Source of the DNA: Nocardia brasiliensis IFM 10847
GTDB taxonomy: Bacteria; Actinomycetota; Actinomycetes; Mycobacteriales; Mycobacteriaceae
DNA length: 64,000 nt
Reading direction: 5' to 3'
Assembly (NCBI RefSeq): GCF_000710915.1
Contig: NZ_BAUA01000015.1
Coordinates: forward strand, 17,640 to 81,639
The position numbers and the translations under genes are program-made. The notes below the pieces were generated by a model. That model saw only the letters and a program-made list of their open reading frames with translations, had not been told where the DNA came from and did no database searches. How positions within the stretch are numbered: position 1 is the first letter of the stretch; every line of letters begins with the position of its first letter. This document shows positions 41,909 through 51,117 of the stretch, one piece after another.

Positions 41909-43762
41909 GTGACCGACCAGTCCACCGCTGTAGCCAGGATCGCTGCGGCACCCACCGAGAACGAGGGTGTGCTCGCCTGGGTGGCCGAAATCGCCGAGCT
42001 CGCCGCGCCGGAGCGGATCGTGTTCTGTGATGGCTCTCGCGAGGAGCGGGATCGGCTCACCGGTGTTCTCGTGGGGAAGGGCACCTTCGTGCCGCTGGCG
42101 AAGAAGCCGAACTCTTTCTGGTGTGTTTCGGATCCCGACGATGTGGCGCGGGTGGAGGACCGGACCTTCATCTGCTCGGAGCACGAGGACGACGCAGGAC
42201 CGACGAACAACTGGGTCGACCCTGTCGACATGCGCACTGTCATGACCGAGCACTATCGCGGGTCCATGGTCGGGCGGACCATGTACGTGATCGCCTTCTG
42301 CATGGGGCCCCTCGATATGGCAGACCCGAAACTCGGCGTGCAGATCACCGATTCGGAGTACGTCGCGGTGTCCATGCAGATCATGACCCGCTCCGGTGCG
42401 CCGGTGTGGGAGAAGCTCTCCGACGACACCGAATTCGTGAGATGCCTGCACTCCGTAGGTGCCCCGCTGGGTGACGGTGTGGCCGACGTGCCATGGCCGT
42501 GTGACAAGACCAAGTACATCTCCCATTTCCCGGAGCGCCGCGAGATCTGGTCCTACGGTTCGGGTTACGGCGGTAATGCGCTGCTCGGCAAGAAATGCTT
42601 CGCGTTGCGTATCGCCTCGGTGCTCGGCCGCGACGAGGGCTGGCTGGCCGAGCACATGCTCATCTTGAAACTCACCTCTCCGCAAGGCAAGACGCATTAC
42701 ATCGCGGCCGCCTTCCCATCCTCGTGCGGCAAGACCAACCTGGCCATGCTCGAACCCGCACTGCCCGGCTGGAACGCCGAAACGGTCGGCGACGACATCG
42801 CCTGGATGCGGTTCGGCGCGGACGGGCGGCTCTACGCGGTGAACCCGGAGGCTGGATTCTTCGGTGTCGCACCGGGAACCGGAGCCGAGACCAACCCCAA
42901 CGCCATCGCCACCATCGATCGCGGCAACTCCATCTTCACCAACACCGCCCGCACCGACGACGGCGATATCTGGTGGGAAGGGCTGAGCGACGAAACTCCC
43001 GCGCACCTGGTCGATTGGCGCGGCCGGGACTGGACCTCGGCGTCGGGAACACCTGCCGCGCACCCGAATTCGCGCTATTGCACGCCGATCGAGCAGTGCC
43101 CCTCTGTGGCGCCGGAGTGGAACGATCCGACCGGCGTGCCGATTTCGGCGATCTTCTTCGGCGGCCGCCGCGCCTGCACCATTCCGCTGATCGCGGAATC
43201 CTTCGACTGGGCGCACGGTGTGTTCACGGCGTCGGTGCTGTCATCGGAGACTACCGCCGCCGCGGCGGGCAAGGTCGGTGTGGTGCGCCGCGATCCGATG
43301 GCCATGCTGCCGTTCCTGGGTTATCACGTCGGCGACTACTTCGCGCATTGGCTCTCCCTTGCCGCACACGAGGGCGCGCAGCTGCCGAAGATCTTCCAGG
43401 TCAACTGGTTCCGACGCGGAGCCGACCGGAAGTTCCTGTGGCCCGGCTTCGGTGACAATATGCGCGTGCTGAAGTGGGCGCTGCAACGCCTCGACGGCAC
43501 CGCATCCGCTGAGACGACGCCCATCGGATACGTGCCGACCCCGCAGGCTCTGGATCTGGACGGTCTGACCGCCGCCGAGCAAGAACGCACGGCCGCCGCG
43601 CTCAGGGTGGACATCGATGAGTGGGTCACCGAAGTCGGCTCCATCGATGACTGGTATGCCACCATCGGCGGCAACCGGTTACCCGAACAGCTGCGAGAGC
43701 AGCTGGCCGCGCTGAAAACCCGTCTCGCCACGGCCCGTTCGACCGACGCCGACGCTCGCTGA
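41909..43762 (+). CDS. pckG: Phosphoenolpyruvate carboxykinase (GTP)
   Basis: A 617-residue protein from a GTG at 41909 with AAGGAG upstream. Diagnostic motifs are the P-loop/reactive-Cys [31 protein letters not shown] (substrate loop) and [26 protein letters not shown]. The length is normal for the GTP class. It interconverts oxaloacetate and PEP plus CO2 with GDP/GTP and manganese in the cytosol. Position between an ArsR gene and a SulP transporter (two bases apart from the latter) is unusual for this enzyme. Confidence 0.96.
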   Translation: MTDQSTAVARIAAAPTENEGVLAWVAEIAELAAPERIVFCDGSREERDRLTGVLVGKGTFVPLAKKPNSFWCVSDPDDVARVEDRTFICSEHEDDAGPTNNWVDPVDMRTVMTEHYRGSMVGRTMYVIAFCMGPLDMADPKLGVQITDSEYVAVSMQIMTRSGAPVWEKLSDDTEFVRCLHSVGAPLGDGVADVPWPCDKTKYISHFPERREIWSYGSGYGGNALLGKKCFALRIASVLGRDEGWLAEHMLILKLTSPQGKTHYIAAAFPSSCGKTNLAMLEPALPGWNAETVGDDIAWMRFGADGRLYAVNPEAGFFGVAPGTGAETNPNAIATIDRGNSIFTNTARTDDGDIWWEGLSDETPAHLVDWRGRDWTSASGTPAAHPNSRYCTPIEQCPSVAPEWNDPTGVPISAIFFGGRRACTIPLIAESFDWAHGVFTASVLSSETTAAAAGKVGVVRRDPMAMLPFLGYHVGDYFAHWLSLAAHEGAQLPKIFQVNWFRRGADRKFLWPGFGDNMRVLKWALQRLDGTASAETTPIGYVPTPQALDLDGLTAAEQERTAAALRVDIDEWVTEVGSIDDWYATIGGNRLPEQLREQLAALKTRLATARSTDADAR

Positions 43763-43764
43763 CC

Positions 43765-45417
43765 GTGCGCGCACTGTTGCCGAGCTGGTCGGACTGGAAG
43801 CCCGCGCTTCGATCCCCGGGTGCCGATCTACTGTCGGGATTGATCGTGGCACTGGTGGCGTTACCGCTCGCGCTCGGCTTCGGTATCTCCTCCGGGCTCG
43901 GTGCGGCGGCCGGGCTGGCGACCGCTGTCGTCGCGGGTGTGGTGGCCGCGGTGTTCGGCGGCTCTCGCTTCCAGGTGTCGGGGCCCACCGGTGCGATGAC
44001 CGTGGTCCTGGTTCCGATCTTCCACCAGCATGGCGGGAGTGGAGTGCTGGCCGTGGGGCTCATGGCCGGCCTCGTGCTGGTGGTGCTCGCGATCGCCGGG
44101 GTCGGGCGGGCCGTGCGATACGTGCCCGCCCCGGTGATCGAGGGCTTCACCGCTGGCATCGCGGTCGTCATCGCACTACAACAGTTCCCCTCCGCACTCG
44201 GCATCGCCCACGCCGAAGGCGACAAGGTGTGGCAGGTCGCGTTCGATGCAGCGCGCCAATATATTTCACAGCCGCATCACGTGGCTCTGGCTACCGCGCT
44301 CTCGGTGGCCGCGGTCATGCTGGTCGGCGGCCGTCTGGCTCCGAAACTGCCGTTCGCGTTGCTCACCGTCGCCGCGGCTACCGTGACCGCGCGACTGTTC
44401 GACCTCGACCTGCGCCCCATCGGTGCGCTGCCGGCCGGGTTGTCCGCCCCCACACTGGGATTCGTGCATCCCGATCAACTGGGCACGTTGCTTGCACCGG
44501 CACTGGCCGTGGCCGCGCTCGCGGCGCTGGAGTCACTGCTGTCTGCGGCTGCGGCGGACTCGATGGCTGTCGGCACCCGCCACAATCCTGACCGGGAACT
44601 GTTCGGCCAAGGACTGGCCAACATCGCCGCACCGCTGTTCGGCGGCGTCCCCGCCACCGGCGCGATCGCTCGCACCGCGGTCAATGTGCGCTCCGGGGCC
44701 CACACTCGACTCGCTGCGCTCACCCACGCGGTCATCTTGGCCGCGATCATCTACCTGGCCGCCCCGCTGGTCGCGGGCATCCCTCTCGCGGCGCTGGCGG
44801 GCGTACTGCTCGCGACGACCGTGCGCATGGTGGAGACCGCGTCACTGACCGCGATCGCCCGCGCGTCGAAGGGCGACGCCGCCGTCATGGCGGTCACCTT
44901 CGTCGTCACCGTCGCCATCGATCTTGTCGTCGCTGTCGCCGTCGGTATCGCGATCGCGGTACTGCTCGCCCTGCGGTCAGTGGCGAAAGAGGCTCGGCTG
45001 CAACAGATCCCACTGGATCCGCCGGTCGATGATGCCGGGCACCTCGGCGAGGAACACGACCTGTTGCACGACCGCATCGTGGCCTACCGCCTCGAAGGGC
45101 CGTTATTCTTCGCCGCTGCCCACCGGTTCCTGCTCGAACTCGCCGAGGTTTCCGACGTTCTGGTGGTGATCCTGCGCATGTCCCGCGTCACGGCCCTCGA
45201 CACCACTGGCGCATTGGTGCTCGAGGACGTCATCGGCAAACTCGAACACCGCCATATCACCGTCTTGATGTCGGGTTTGCGCGAAGACCACCAGCGACGG
45301 CTGGCCGCCATCGGGGCACTGCCTGCCGGAGGCGCCGCCCACCTGTTCGACCACACACCCGACGCCATCGCCTGTGCCCGGCAGTTGGCGCTCGTCCGCG
45401 TCGGAGGCACCCCATGA
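43765..45417 (+). CDS. SulP family anion transporter with STAS domain
   Basis: A 550-residue protein from a GTG at 43765. SulP membrane core of about 11 helices (SGLIVALVALPLALGFGISSGLGAAAGLATAVVAGVVAAVFGGSRFQVSGPTGAMTVVLVPIF is the signature start), then a cytoplasmic STAS domain (about residues 440-545: EGPLFFAAAHRFLLEL, VVILRMSRVTALDTTGALVLEDVIGKLE). SulP members move sulfate, bicarbonate or other anions. Coupling to PEPCK, which produces or consumes CO2, makes bicarbonate a plausible substrate; this is inference. It overlaps the DUF5313 gene as ATGA. Confidence 0.92.
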   Translation: MRALLPSWSDWKPALRSPGADLLSGLIVALVALPLALGFGISSGLGAAAGLATAVVAGVVAAVFGGSRFQVSGPTGAMTVVLVPIFHQHGGSGVLAVGLMAGLVLVVLAIAGVGRAVRYVPAPVIEGFTAGIAVVIALQQFPSALGIAHAEGDKVWQVAFDAARQYISQPHHVALATALSVAAVMLVGGRLAPKLPFALLTVAAATVTARLFDLDLRPIGALPAGLSAPTLGFVHPDQLGTLLAPALAVAALAALESLLSAAAADSMAVGTRHNPDRELFGQGLANIAAPLFGGVPATGAIARTAVNVRSGAHTRLAALTHAVILAAIIYLAAPLVAGIPLAALAGVLLATTVRMVETASLTAIARASKGDAAVMAVTFVVTVAIDLVVAVAVGIAIAVLLALRSVAKEARLQQIPLDPPVDDAGHLGEEHDLLHDRIVAYRLEGPLFFAAAHRFLLELAEVSDVLVVILRMSRVTALDTTGALVLEDVIGKLEHRHITVLMSGLREDHQRRLAAIGALPAGGAAHLFDHTPDAIACARQLALVRVGGTP

Positions 45418-45794
45418 TCGAGCGAACCACACCTACGCTCGTGCAGCGGCTCAGGTACATATGCGGCGGCACGCTGCCGAATTCGTTGTCGCAGTGGGTG
45501 ATCGAAGATCTCACCGGACCAGGCGCCGCGCGGCGCTACCTGCTGCGCATCCTGATCCCCATCATCGCGCCGCTGTGCTTGTTCCTGCTGATCCCTGGAC
45601 CACTGTGGATGGGGTTGGCGATGATGGCGCTGCTGTACCTGCCGCTGATCTACTTCACCGCCGCCCTCATGTACGTGTTCCGCCGGGCCCGGCTGGTCAA
45701 ACACGGTCTCGACCCGGCATTGGCCGACCAGCGGAAACGGCAACGGGACGTGGCCGCTCGAGAAGCTTACGAACGACGCCATGGCCGGGGTTGA
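45414..45794 (+). CDS. DUF5313 family small membrane protein
   Basis: A 126-residue protein overlapping the SulP stop by four bases. The N-terminus (RLRYICGGTLPNSLSQWVIEDLTGPGAARRYLLR) is the DUF5313 signature, followed by two or three membrane helices (ILIPIIAPLCLFLLIPGPLWMGLAMMALLYLPLIYFTAALMYVF) and a basic C-terminal tail with many Arg. Common in Nocardia and mycobacteria, function unknown. Its placement suggests a helper role for the SulP transporter. Confidence 0.85.
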   Translation: MIERTTPTLVQRLRYICGGTLPNSLSQWVIEDLTGPGAARRYLLRILIPIIAPLCLFLLIPGPLWMGLAMMALLYLPLIYFTAALMYVFRRARLVKHGLDPALADQRKRQRDVAAREAYERRHGRG

Positions 45795-45886
45795 CCCTCG
45801 AGGCGGCCAAACCGGTTGGCGCTGAGCATGATTGCGAATTTTTGCGGTCACGCTACCGGTTGGACTTCGAATGCGATTGCCGCAGT

Positions 45887-46258
45887 TCAGACTTCGAGTT
45901 CTTCCTCGATATCCTTCAGCCGGCGTCGGGCGAGGGCCAGGTTGCCGCGGTTGCGATCCAATGCCAGGTAGAGGAATAGCCCGCTGGTCTTGCGGCCCTG
46001 TGTGGGGCGAATCAGGTGGTACTGGCCGGCGAGGGTGATGAGGACGTCTTCGATGTCTTCGTCGAGTCCGAGCTGTTCGATGGTGCGCATCTTGGCGCGA
46101 ACCAATTCGGTGTTGCCCGCCGCCGCGATCTCGATATCCAGTGTCTTCGAGCCGCCCAGCGTGCCCAGCGGCATACCGCTGCCGTAGTCGACAACGGCAG
46201 CACCGAGCGCGCCGTCCAGCAACATCATGTCCTTCAATGCAACGTCCATGTTCGCCAT
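45887..46258 (-). CDS. Roadblock/LC7-like protein
   Basis: About 123 residues from the ATG at 46258, with GGGAGAGAGG upstream; the longer frame to 46321 has no ribosome site. The signature is MANMDVALKDMMLLDGALGAAVVDYGSGMPLGTLGG, followed by TELVRAKMRTIEQLGLDEDIEDVLITLAGQYHLIRP, a conserved actinobacterial Roadblock/LC7 variant. Roadblock proteins often regulate Ras-like GTPases of the MglA/CvnD kind, but no GTPase, kinase or DUF742 partner is nearby. Confidence 0.75.
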   Translation of the reverse strand: MANMDVALKDMMLLDGALGAAVVDYGSGMPLGTLGGSKTLDIEIAAAGNTELVRAKMRTIEQLGLDEDIEDVLITLAGQYHLIRPTQGRKTSGLFLYLALDRNRGNLALARRRLKDIEEELEV

Positions 46259-46799
46259 GTGTGTCCTCTCTCCCAGGTCTTCAAGACCTTTGCGCGACGA
46301 GACGCTACCTACGAACCGCACTTGCCGTTGGTTGATTGCTGAAGAATTCCGCTAGGTATGCAATATAGATTTTCTGCAATCAGCGAGCTCCTGGCTCTGG
46401 TGGGCGGGCGTCCTGGTAGCACTGGTGAACCCAGTCCCGGTGCGCCACCGATACCGGTTTGTCGTCGATGCCGCGTACCGCCGACGTGTGCGGTCGTCGC
46501 GACCACTCTGCCACCAGTGCCACCCGGCTGAGGTCGACGGACAGACGCCGACGCGCCGTCTGAACACCCCCTGTCCAGCAAAGCCTCGCTCTCGTTCCCG
46601 GTTCACCCGGTCATCGGTGGTGACGACCTTTCTGATCGTGGGGCAGCTCCTCGGTCCGGTGCGACCATGAATCCCATTGGGGTTCAAAATAATTGAGGCG
46701 AGATACGCTCTCGCCCGCAGACCCGTCCCGAGGGGACGGTCGGACTGGCCGGCCGTCCCCGCCTGGGCCTATTCGGAAATCTCGGCACGCCCAGTCGTG
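46259..46799. other. Intergenic region with TGATTGC repeats and hairpins
   Basis: About 540 bases with no gene I would defend. An inverted pair TGATTGC (46333-46339) and GCAATCA (46376-46382) lies in an AT-rich patch upstream of the Roadblock gene. Two strong hairpins occur at 46697-46715 (GGCGAGA/TCTCGCC) and 46723-46739 (CCGTCCC/GGGACGG). A weak plus-strand frame at 46677-46943 is listed among rejected items. Confidence 0.5.
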
Positions 46800-47231
46800 T
46801 CACAGCGGTCGCCGACGGAGACGGCTCTGGTGGGACCGGATCCTGGTGCGACGTATCGGCTGCGCCGTGACGGCATCGTCGTCGCGGGCGAGGCGATCGA
46901 GTGGCTGCGCGAAACGATCACCGGCGATCGAAAGGGCGTGTAGACAAGCGGCAGTGGACTCCGTGCGGGCGGTGAGCACGTCGCGGTGAGCAGCACACAG
47001 CAGTCGCATCAAGCGTTCCGCTTCATCGATGGAGATATTCCTGTCGAGTAGGCGCCGAAGATCCGCGCCCGGCTTGTGCAGGGCCCGGAGCCAGAACAGC
47101 TCCGTGACGGTCTGCGCCGCAAAAGAAACCAGGGCCACCAGAGCGAGCGCGAAGGCGATCGCTTGCAGGAGGTGGCCGCCTGCCAGCGCGGTCGTCAACG
47201 TCGTTGTGCCGGATACCTGTTTGTCGATCAT
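46800..47231 (-). CDS. Putative small single-pass membrane protein
   Basis: A 143-residue frame from the ATG at 47231, with AAGGA upstream. One clear transmembrane helix is seen (HLLQAIAFALALVALVSFAAQTVTELFWL, residues 19-47), then a helical, charged tail ending in a very Arg-rich stretch. No known domain. It is divergent from the sigma-factor-like gene at 47346 with 114 bases between them. The C-terminal half overlaps a competing plus-strand frame, so the true end is uncertain. Confidence 0.5.
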   Translation of the reverse strand: MIDKQVSGTTTLTTALAGGHLLQAIAFALALVALVSFAAQTVTELFWLRALHKPGADLRRLLDRNISIDEAERLMRLLCAAHRDVLTARTESTAACLHALSIAGDRFAQPLDRLARDDDAVTAQPIRRTRIRSHQSRLRRRPL

Positions 47232-47345
47232 GGTCTGCGTCCTTGTTTCGTGGATGTGCAGACTGGGGACCGCGGACCCGGAAATCTCCCCCGAAGTCGG
47301 TCGATTCCTTAGATAATTCTCAGGAAGGCGCACAGGAGTCCGTCC

Positions 47346-48710
47346 ATGAACCGTGACGAACGCTGGACCCGTTTGCCAGATGCCGGCCTGGTCGAGCGTG
47401 TCCGAAACCCGGTCGATCGGGCCGAACGTGAGGCGGCACTCAACGAGATCATGCGACGCTACCAACGGGCCATGTCGACGGTTGGTGCGTACCGGCTACG
47501 CGAGTTGGAACGCGTCAAAGACGTTGTCCAGGATGCCGTGGAGGCGGCAACGCGGGATCTTGTCCACGGCAACGGCCCGCGCGAACCCGAGAAGTTGCGG
47601 GCCTGGCTGTGCGGGATCGTCGAAAACCGCTGCCACGAAGACCATCGCCGCCGCGACAAAGAAAGTCCGGTGCCGTGGGAGCCGCAGGCGGCCGACGACG
47701 ACGGGGCCGACAGCCTGCGCCGCGCCGACGAGGTCAACCGGATGTTCGATCTCGTCGCAACGACATTCACCCGCCGGCAACGAAAGATCTATCAGCTCAA
47801 CATCCGTAGTGAGTTGCATGGCAAAGCGTTGGCCGCAGCGCTCACCACCAGCACGAAGAACGCGTATAAGTTCGCTTACGAGAACAAGATTCGCGTGGAC
47901 GAGGGTTTCGGCGCGCTGATCCTGGCCAAGCACGGCCGACCGCACTGCCCCCGGCTCGCCGGTATTCTCGACGGGGCCGGGTGGGACGGTACGAGCGACG
48001 CGCAGTTCACCCGCATCCTGCGCCAGCGCATTCTCCGCCATCTCGGCACCTGCCGGCGATGCGACAACTGCGGCACCTGCGATCGGCAGCGAACCCGGCT
48101 CAAACTCCAGTACGCCCCGGTGTTCATCCCGATCCTCATCGCGCCGGAGTTGACCGAGTCGATCCCGGAGATCATCCGCCGCGTCCTCGACGAAGAGGAG
48201 CAACGCGACCGCACAGACAAACGCGGCGGCGCGCCGGCGACCGGCGCAGGAGTGGCGCTGGTCAGCGCCGCCGCGGCCCAGAAGCCCGACAAGAGCCGAG
48301 TGGTCGATTGGATACTCGACGGACTCAAGGGCATCTTCGTACTCATCCTCGTCGTCACGATCGGACCCAAGCTGTTCCCCGACGTATTCGACAACCTGCA
48401 CCTGCCGAACACCACGGTGCGATTGTCGATCTTCGTACCCGGCGGATACACGGTCTACGCAAATCCGCCCGGTACAACCTGTAGACCGACGGCAGGCAAC
48501 TGCAATCTCCAGTACAAACCGGGGACGCGAGTAACACTCACTGCCCAGCGCGGTGGAAGCCTCCTCTACCAGGGTCCGTTGTCATGGACCGGTTGCGTTG
48601 CCGGCGGCGGCTCCGGTGAAACCTGCACCCTGGTGCCGCGCGGGAACGCCAGGGTCTGCCTAGTCGAGCCCGGCTATCAAGGTATGCCGTGGGCGTGGTG
48701 CCGCGGCTGA
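47346..48710 (+). CDS. Sigma-70-like factor fused to zinc anti-sigma-like, transmembrane and extracytoplasmic domains
   Basis: A 454-residue protein; AGGAG lies eight bases before the ATG. Residues 1-105 resemble sigma region 2 (ALNEIMRRYQRAMSTVGAYRLREL, LRAWLCGIVENRCHEDHRRRD) and 130-185 region 4 (FDLVATTFTRRQRKIYQLNIRSELHGKALAAALTTSTKNAYKFAYENKI). Residues 200-245 hold a His/Cys cluster with the HxxxCxxC core (H232, C236, C239) like ZAS anti-sigma zinc sites. One membrane helix follows (IFVLILVVTIGPKLF, 330-344). The last ~110 residues would face outward and have six cysteines. It looks like a sigma factor and its sensor-anchor in one chain. Confidence 0.75.
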   Translation: MNRDERWTRLPDAGLVERVRNPVDRAEREAALNEIMRRYQRAMSTVGAYRLRELERVKDVVQDAVEAATRDLVHGNGPREPEKLRAWLCGIVENRCHEDHRRRDKESPVPWEPQAADDDGADSLRRADEVNRMFDLVATTFTRRQRKIYQLNIRSELHGKALAAALTTSTKNAYKFAYENKIRVDEGFGALILAKHGRPHCPRLAGILDGAGWDGTSDAQFTRILRQRILRHLGTCRRCDNCGTCDRQRTRLKLQYAPVFIPILIAPELTESIPEIIRRVLDEEEQRDRTDKRGGAPATGAGVALVSAAAAQKPDKSRVVDWILDGLKGIFVLILVVTIGPKLFPDVFDNLHLPNTTVRLSIFVPGGYTVYANPPGTTCRPTAGNCNLQYKPGTRVTLTAQRGGSLLYQGPLSWTGCVAGGGSGETCTLVPRGNARVCLVEPGYQGMPWAWCRG

Positions 48711-48769
48711 ACCAGCCGATGCCCGAACCGCAGAAAGACCGCTGCTCTTCCGTCGCTGAAGCGCCCGAT

Positions 48770-49723
48770 CTACCTCGGCAACAGGTAGCCGGGGGTGTCG
48801 GTTGGGGTGGGACCACCGAACGCGGTCAGCGCGACGTTGACGATCACGTAGCTGATCATCGCCGCGTTGGCGAGGCCGATTCCGGCGAGCAGGCGAGCCC
48901 ATGCCCTGTTGTCCTCGCGCCGCAGGCCATCCCGGAAGATGGCCGCAGGTGTTCCTGTGGTGACCGCGTAGTAGCGCATCATGGTGATTGTGGTGAGAAA
49001 GGCGATCCACGTTGCCATTTCGGTCAACGGGTACTGGTACCAGTGTCCAGGCCACAGCGACAGGGCGCGGATTGCGTGCGGGTAACTATAGATCCCCGCT
49101 GCTATCAGAACCGATTCGAAGACCAGAACCACAACTGCCCCGGATGCGGCGCCGACGAGCCATACCTGCCACGATCTGCGGATCCGACGCCATCTCGAAA
49201 TCCGAGCGACCAGCCAGAACTGGAGCCATATACACGTGATCATTACCGGATATGCGATGCCGCCGGGAATGATCGCCAGCGTGATCGGATGATCCAATTC
49301 CGCATGACTCCAGCCGGGCAGGTGCGGGCCCCAGTTCGGGTCGAAGTGCAGCGAGTAGTAGCTGTGGAAAAACACGGGTCTGGCCAGATCCAACAGCGGG
49401 TCCTGCCAGGCGCACAACGTGAAGCCGACGGTGACGGCGGTGTCGAAGGTGATGCGATGCTCACGACGACATTGCCTGATCAGGACCGCCACCACGACGA
49501 TGCATGCGACGACGGTCGCGCCCTGCAGTATCCAGACCACGCCGGCACGAATGGGTGATACACCGGCGTCGCGGTCGAAGCCGATATGGATCCCGTCTGC
49601 TACCGCCCATCGAACAAGGATCCAGGCCTGAACTACCAGGACTGCTGCGCCGAGCCCGCACCAGATCCGGACCGGAGTGATCGCAGACCTTCGGGTTGCC
49701 GTGGCAGAACCGAGCCGAGTCAT
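48770..49723 (-). CDS. AveC-like membrane protein (spirocyclase family)
   Basis: A 317-residue multi-pass protein with about seven hydrophobic helices (VRIWCGLGAAVLVVQAWILVRWA, VVACIVVVAVLIRQC, VGFTLCAWQDPLLDLARPVFFHSYYSL, LAIIPGGIAYPVMITCIWLQFWL and others). HWYQYPLTEMATWIAFLTTITMM and the FDPNWGPHLPGWSH loop are features I associate with AveC-type spirocyclases. AveC forms the spiroketal of avermectin. The gene follows the flavin monooxygenase by 15 bases and is convergent with the sigma fusion. Function is inferred from family. Confidence 0.6.
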   Translation of the reverse strand: MTRLGSATATRRSAITPVRIWCGLGAAVLVVQAWILVRWAVADGIHIGFDRDAGVSPIRAGVVWILQGATVVACIVVVAVLIRQCRREHRITFDTAVTVGFTLCAWQDPLLDLARPVFFHSYYSLHFDPNWGPHLPGWSHAELDHPITLAIIPGGIAYPVMITCIWLQFWLVARISRWRRIRRSWQVWLVGAASGAVVVLVFESVLIAAGIYSYPHAIRALSLWPGHWYQYPLTEMATWIAFLTTITMMRYYAVTTGTPAAIFRDGLRREDNRAWARLLAGIGLANAAMISYVIVNVALTAFGGPTPTDTPGYLLPR

Positions 49724-49738
49724 GTCGTCTTCTCCGTT

Positions 49739-51112
49739 CTATGCGCCGATCTCTCGGTAGAGCGCGTTCGGTGGCTCCCACACAGGAGGCTGTCGTGGGC
49801 CGCGCAGCACGGCCCACGCCGCGGCGGGTGTGAGCGCGCGGATCGGCGGTGCGGACAGGCTGAGCACATCGAAGAAGGCTTGTGCCGCAGCAGGATCGGC
49901 CGCCGATGCGGCTCGCAGTCGGTCAGCGCACAGCTGCGTCAATCGTTGACCGTGCGAGGGCGGTCGTCCCCGGGCGCCGGGGTAACGAATGTCCTCGGTC
50001 ACGCACACCGTCCACGGGAGATCGGCGGTACGGCAGATCGTTTGCTGCAGGCGACAGCAGCCGGCCCCGTCGAGGCGGTTTTCGTGCAGACCCCGGCGCA
50101 GGTTCAATGCGCCCAATGCGGCGACGGACATGCCCTGCCCATAGATCGGATTGAAAGTCGTTGCGGCATCGCCGATGACCAGAAACCCGGCGGGCCATTT
50201 CGGTATCCGGTCGTAGTGCCGTCGCCGATTCGCTGTGGTCTGGGAACCTTTGATCGGCCCGAGCGGTGTCGAGTCGGCGAGCAGGTGGCCGATCAGCGGG
50301 TGTCGTAGGCCCAGGGCGAACTCCGTGAAGCCGGGTTCGTCCAGCGGTGGGTGCGCGCCCCGGGTGCCGGACAACGTCACCATGGTCTGGTCATTCTCGA
50401 TCTGTAGCCAGAATCCGCCGCGGCCGGGGACGTGGTTGCGCGCATCGGCCTGCACAGTGACACACGCGTAGGACCGAGCTCCCGGCGCCGTGCGAACGAG
50501 GCGGCTGGCGTAGGCGAGCCCACAGTCCACGACGGTGTCCGCGACCGGGCCGACGCCGAATTCGGCCAACCATCGAGGTGTCTGCGAGCCACGGCCGGTC
50601 GCGTCGATGATCAGGTCAGCGCTGACCTCCTCGACCTGCCCCGTGCCGCGGTACCGGATCCGCACGCCGCTGACACGGCCACCTGCCCGGTGCAGCCCGA
50701 CCGCTTCGGCGTCTTGCACGATCGAGCAGCGATGCTGCGCCGTCAACTGGTGGCGAATCGCCCATTCCACGAGTGGACGGCTGGCTCCCACGATGAAATG
50801 TGGTGTCGCGACGGGCCGCATCCATCCGTGTGGCCCGTAGATCAGCGCCTCCTCGGAAAGCCGGACCTGCCGAGCGCCGTGGTCGCGCATAGTGGCGGTG
50901 GTGCCGGGCAGCAGGCTTTCGATCGCCGAGACGCCGGTGGACAACAGCCCGTGCAGATGCCGTCCTTGCGGGACACCTCTGCGGCCCGCCGGAACAGCGG
51001 GCAGACGATCTCGCTCGATGATGGTGATAGCGCCGGCGATCCTGGATGTTGCTGCGGCGGCGAGCATTCCGGCTATGCCACCGCCGAGTATCACTACGCG
51101 AGGAGCGCTCAT
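49739..51112 (-). CDS. FAD-dependent monooxygenase, MonCI/Lsd18 polyether-epoxidase type
   Basis: A 457-residue flavoprotein from the ATG at 51112. The dinucleotide motif is VVILGGGIAGMLAAAATSR, then RRGVPQGRHLHGLLSTGVSAIESLLPG, the signature I recall from MonCI and Lsd18 flavin epoxidases. The second FAD motif is GFLVIGDAATTFNPIYGQGMSVAALGAL. These enzymes epoxidise polyketide double bases' alkenes or related lipids using NAD(P)H-reduced FAD. The gene lies five bases after the PKS stop, so it is in the same operon. Substrate is inferred, not known. Confidence 0.8.
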   Translation of the reverse strand: MSAPRVVILGGGIAGMLAAAATSRIAGAITIIERDRLPAVPAGRRGVPQGRHLHGLLSTGVSAIESLLPGTTATMRDHGARQVRLSEEALIYGPHGWMRPVATPHFIVGASRPLVEWAIRHQLTAQHRCSIVQDAEAVGLHRAGGRVSGVRIRYRGTGQVEEVSADLIIDATGRGSQTPRWLAEFGVGPVADTVVDCGLAYASRLVRTAPGARSYACVTVQADARNHVPGRGGFWLQIENDQTMVTLSGTRGAHPPLDEPGFTEFALGLRHPLIGHLLADSTPLGPIKGSQTTANRRRHYDRIPKWPAGFLVIGDAATTFNPIYGQGMSVAALGALNLRRGLHENRLDGAGCCRLQQTICRTADLPWTVCVTEDIRYPGARGRPPSHGQRLTQLCADRLRAASAADPAAAQAFFDVLSLSAPPIRALTPAAAWAVLRGPRQPPVWEPPNALYREIGA

Positions 51113-51117
51113 GGCCG

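Noticed and set aside
46677..46943. An 88-codon plus-strand frame opposite the C-terminal part of the small membrane protein
   Set aside because: The codon pattern of the last 45 residues is plausible, but there is no ribosome site and no family I recognise; kept only as a competing reading.
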